64,000 nucleotides of DNA, taken from Clostridia bacterium (GTDB taxonomy: Bacteria; Bacillota; Peptococcia; DRI-13; SM3-B62). The stretch lies in the NCBI GenBank assembly GCA_018433675.1, contig JAHDQS010000005.1, forward strand, positions 1 through 64,000. The letters are read 5' to 3'. The position numbers and the translations under genes are program-made. The notes below the pieces were generated by a model that made no database searches, was not told the DNA's origin, and saw only the letters and a list, made by a program, of their open reading frames with translations. This document shows positions 63,212 to 64,000 of this stretch, in pieces; within the stretch, counting starts at the first letter, position 1; each line of letters opens with the position of its first letter.

Positions 63212-63868
63212 TTATCTTTGGTATGACTCCATTAATTGGGCCACAGCTTGTGCAGGATTAGGATGATTAAAGACCGCCGAACCTGCCACCAGAACATTTG
63301 CTCCTGCCTCAACAACAAGGGGTGCCGTATCACGGTTGATTCCACCATCAACCTGAATATACAAATCCGGATTTTTCTCCAGAGCCCAGTCCCGTAATTT
63401 TTTTATTTTTGGAATAACCGAAGGTATGAACCTTTGTCCGCCAAATCCTGGATTAACGCTCATTAACAGTATTAAATCCACATCCTCCAATACATATTCA
63501 ATACCATTAAGCGGAGTATGAGGATTGAGAGCTACGCCCGCCTTTGCCCCCGTCTCCTTAATCATTTGTACCGTTCTGTGCAAGTGCGTGCAAGCCTCTA
63601 CATGTACAGTGATTAAATCTGCTCCGGCCTTGCGAAAATCATGAATGTACATTTCCGGCTTCTCTATCATCAAATGAACATCAAAAAAAAGCCTGCTTTT
63701 TGTCCTTAAATCCTTGATAACCACAGGTCCGATCGTTAAATTCGGCACAAAATGCCCGTCCATAACATCAATGTGCAACCAATGAGCCCCGGCTTTTTCC
63801 ACATACTCGATTTCACTGCCCAGTTTACTAAAATTAGCCGAAAGAATTGAAGTCGCCAACAACACCAT
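63212..63868 (-). CDS. rpe: Ribulose-phosphate 3-epimerase
   Basis: 218 residues; pentose-phosphate TIM-barrel enzyme. [13 protein letters not shown] (4-16), [12 protein letters not shown] (about 32-43), [10 protein letters not shown] (about 139-148) and VDGGIN (about 177-182) hold the metal and catalytic residues. The ATG is 3 bases after the rsgA stop, with AAAGGAGG inside rsgA's end. Confidence 0.96.
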   Translation of the reverse strand: MVLLATSILSANFSKLGSEIEYVEKAGAHWLHIDVMDGHFVPNLTIGPVVIKDLRTKSRLFFDVHLMIEKPEMYIHDFRKAGADLITVHVEACTHLHRTVQMIKETGAKAGVALNPHTPLNGIEYVLEDVDLILLMSVNPGFGGQRFIPSVIPKIKKLRDWALEKNPDLYIQVDGGINRDTAPLVVEAGANVLVAGSAVFNHPNPAQAVAQLMESYQR

Positions 63869-63871
63869 TAG

Positions 63872-64000
63872 CTAATACCTCCTTTCATTCTCTGCCACTT
63901 CGCTAAGTATTTGCAAATACCTCTCATAACGTTCAAAATCTATTTCCCCGCCTTGTGCAGCCTCCCTCACCGCACAAGCCGGTTCGCTCTTATGAAGGCA
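63872..64000 (-). CDS. rsgA: RsgA ribosome small-subunit GTPase, C-terminal fragment
   Basis: Only the last 42 codons are in the window; the gene continues beyond position 64000. The visible part begins CLHKSEPACAV, the C-terminal part of the RsgA zinc-finger and tail, and ends in NERRY followed by TAG. This is a window edge, not a broken gene. rsgA-rpe-thiN is a common order in Firmicutes. Confidence 0.85.
   Translation of the reverse strand, partial: CLHKSEPACAVREAAQGGEIDFERYERYLQILSEVAENERRY

Noticed and set aside
63872-64000. Truncated rsgA as a pseudogene
   Set aside because: The reading frame is open to the window edge and its tail is intact; it is cut only by the end of the sequence.

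Overview
The window looks like chromosome of an anaerobic, endospore-forming Firmicute of the Clostridia, probably Peptococcaceae/Desulfitobacterium-like. This is judged from gene order and gene content only. Spore genes are present (gpr, an alpha/beta SASP, ylbJ), ribosome-binding sites are strong AGGAGG-type, and TTG/GTG starts are frequent. Fatty-acid synthesis is under FapR with FabK-type reductases. Energy metabolism is anaerobic: pta, a Na+-type methylmalonyl-CoA decarboxylase, TRAP uptake and sigma-54 control. No rRNA, tRNA, CRISPR array or transposase was seen.

Layout. 1-4.7 kb is an AT-rich accessory island. Two attC-like palindromes (19-143, 776-969) flank an orphan ORF. Next come an XRE regulator, a divergent 73-residue orphan and a two-gene module made of a PHP-plus-SMC-like ATPase and a 98-residue partner. 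4.7-8.2 kb holds a DUF4127-type protein, a two-helix membrane peptide and a Glu/Leu/Phe/Val-type dehydrogenase. 8.2-12.5 kb is a thiamine operon (thiW-thiD-thiM-thiE-thiC) behind a TPP riboswitch and terminator. 12.5-15.6 kb holds a membrane protein, a FAD oxidoreductase with a Rieske tail and a nitroreductase-like protein.

15.7-25.2 kb reads leftward: rnc, an Elp3-like radical SAM gene, smc, ftsY, then methylthioadenosine salvage genes (mtnP, mtnA, a deaminase). 25.3-33.3 kb is the FapR-controlled lipid operon (fapR, plsX, fabH, fabK, fabD, fabG, acpP, a second FabK-like gene, fabF). 33.4-42.4 kb is housekeeping and sporulation: rpmF, DUF177, pta, tmcAL, a patatin-like protein, ylbJ, rsmD, gpr and a SASP gene. 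42.5-49.9 kb is a compact operon for methylmalonyl-CoA: split B12 mutase, MeaB, epimerase and a four-subunit Na+-translocating decarboxylase. It interconverts succinyl-CoA and propionyl-CoA and couples decarboxylation to sodium export.

50.2-61.1 kb is the most unusual part. A degradative-type (class II) HMG-CoA reductase, a MaoC hydratase, a three-gene TRAP transporter and a family III CoA-transferase run leftward. A divergent DRE-TIM lyase runs rightward. A sigma-54 activator and a classical HMG-CoA lyase follow. Two near-consensus sigma-54 promoters face away from each other across a 630-bp gap that holds repeated TGTATAC sites. I read this as an inducible pathway for taking up mevalonate or a related branched C5-C6 acid and cleaving it through HMG-CoA to acetyl-CoA and acetoacetate. 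The window ends with birA, rpmB, thiN, rpe and the 3' end of rsgA.
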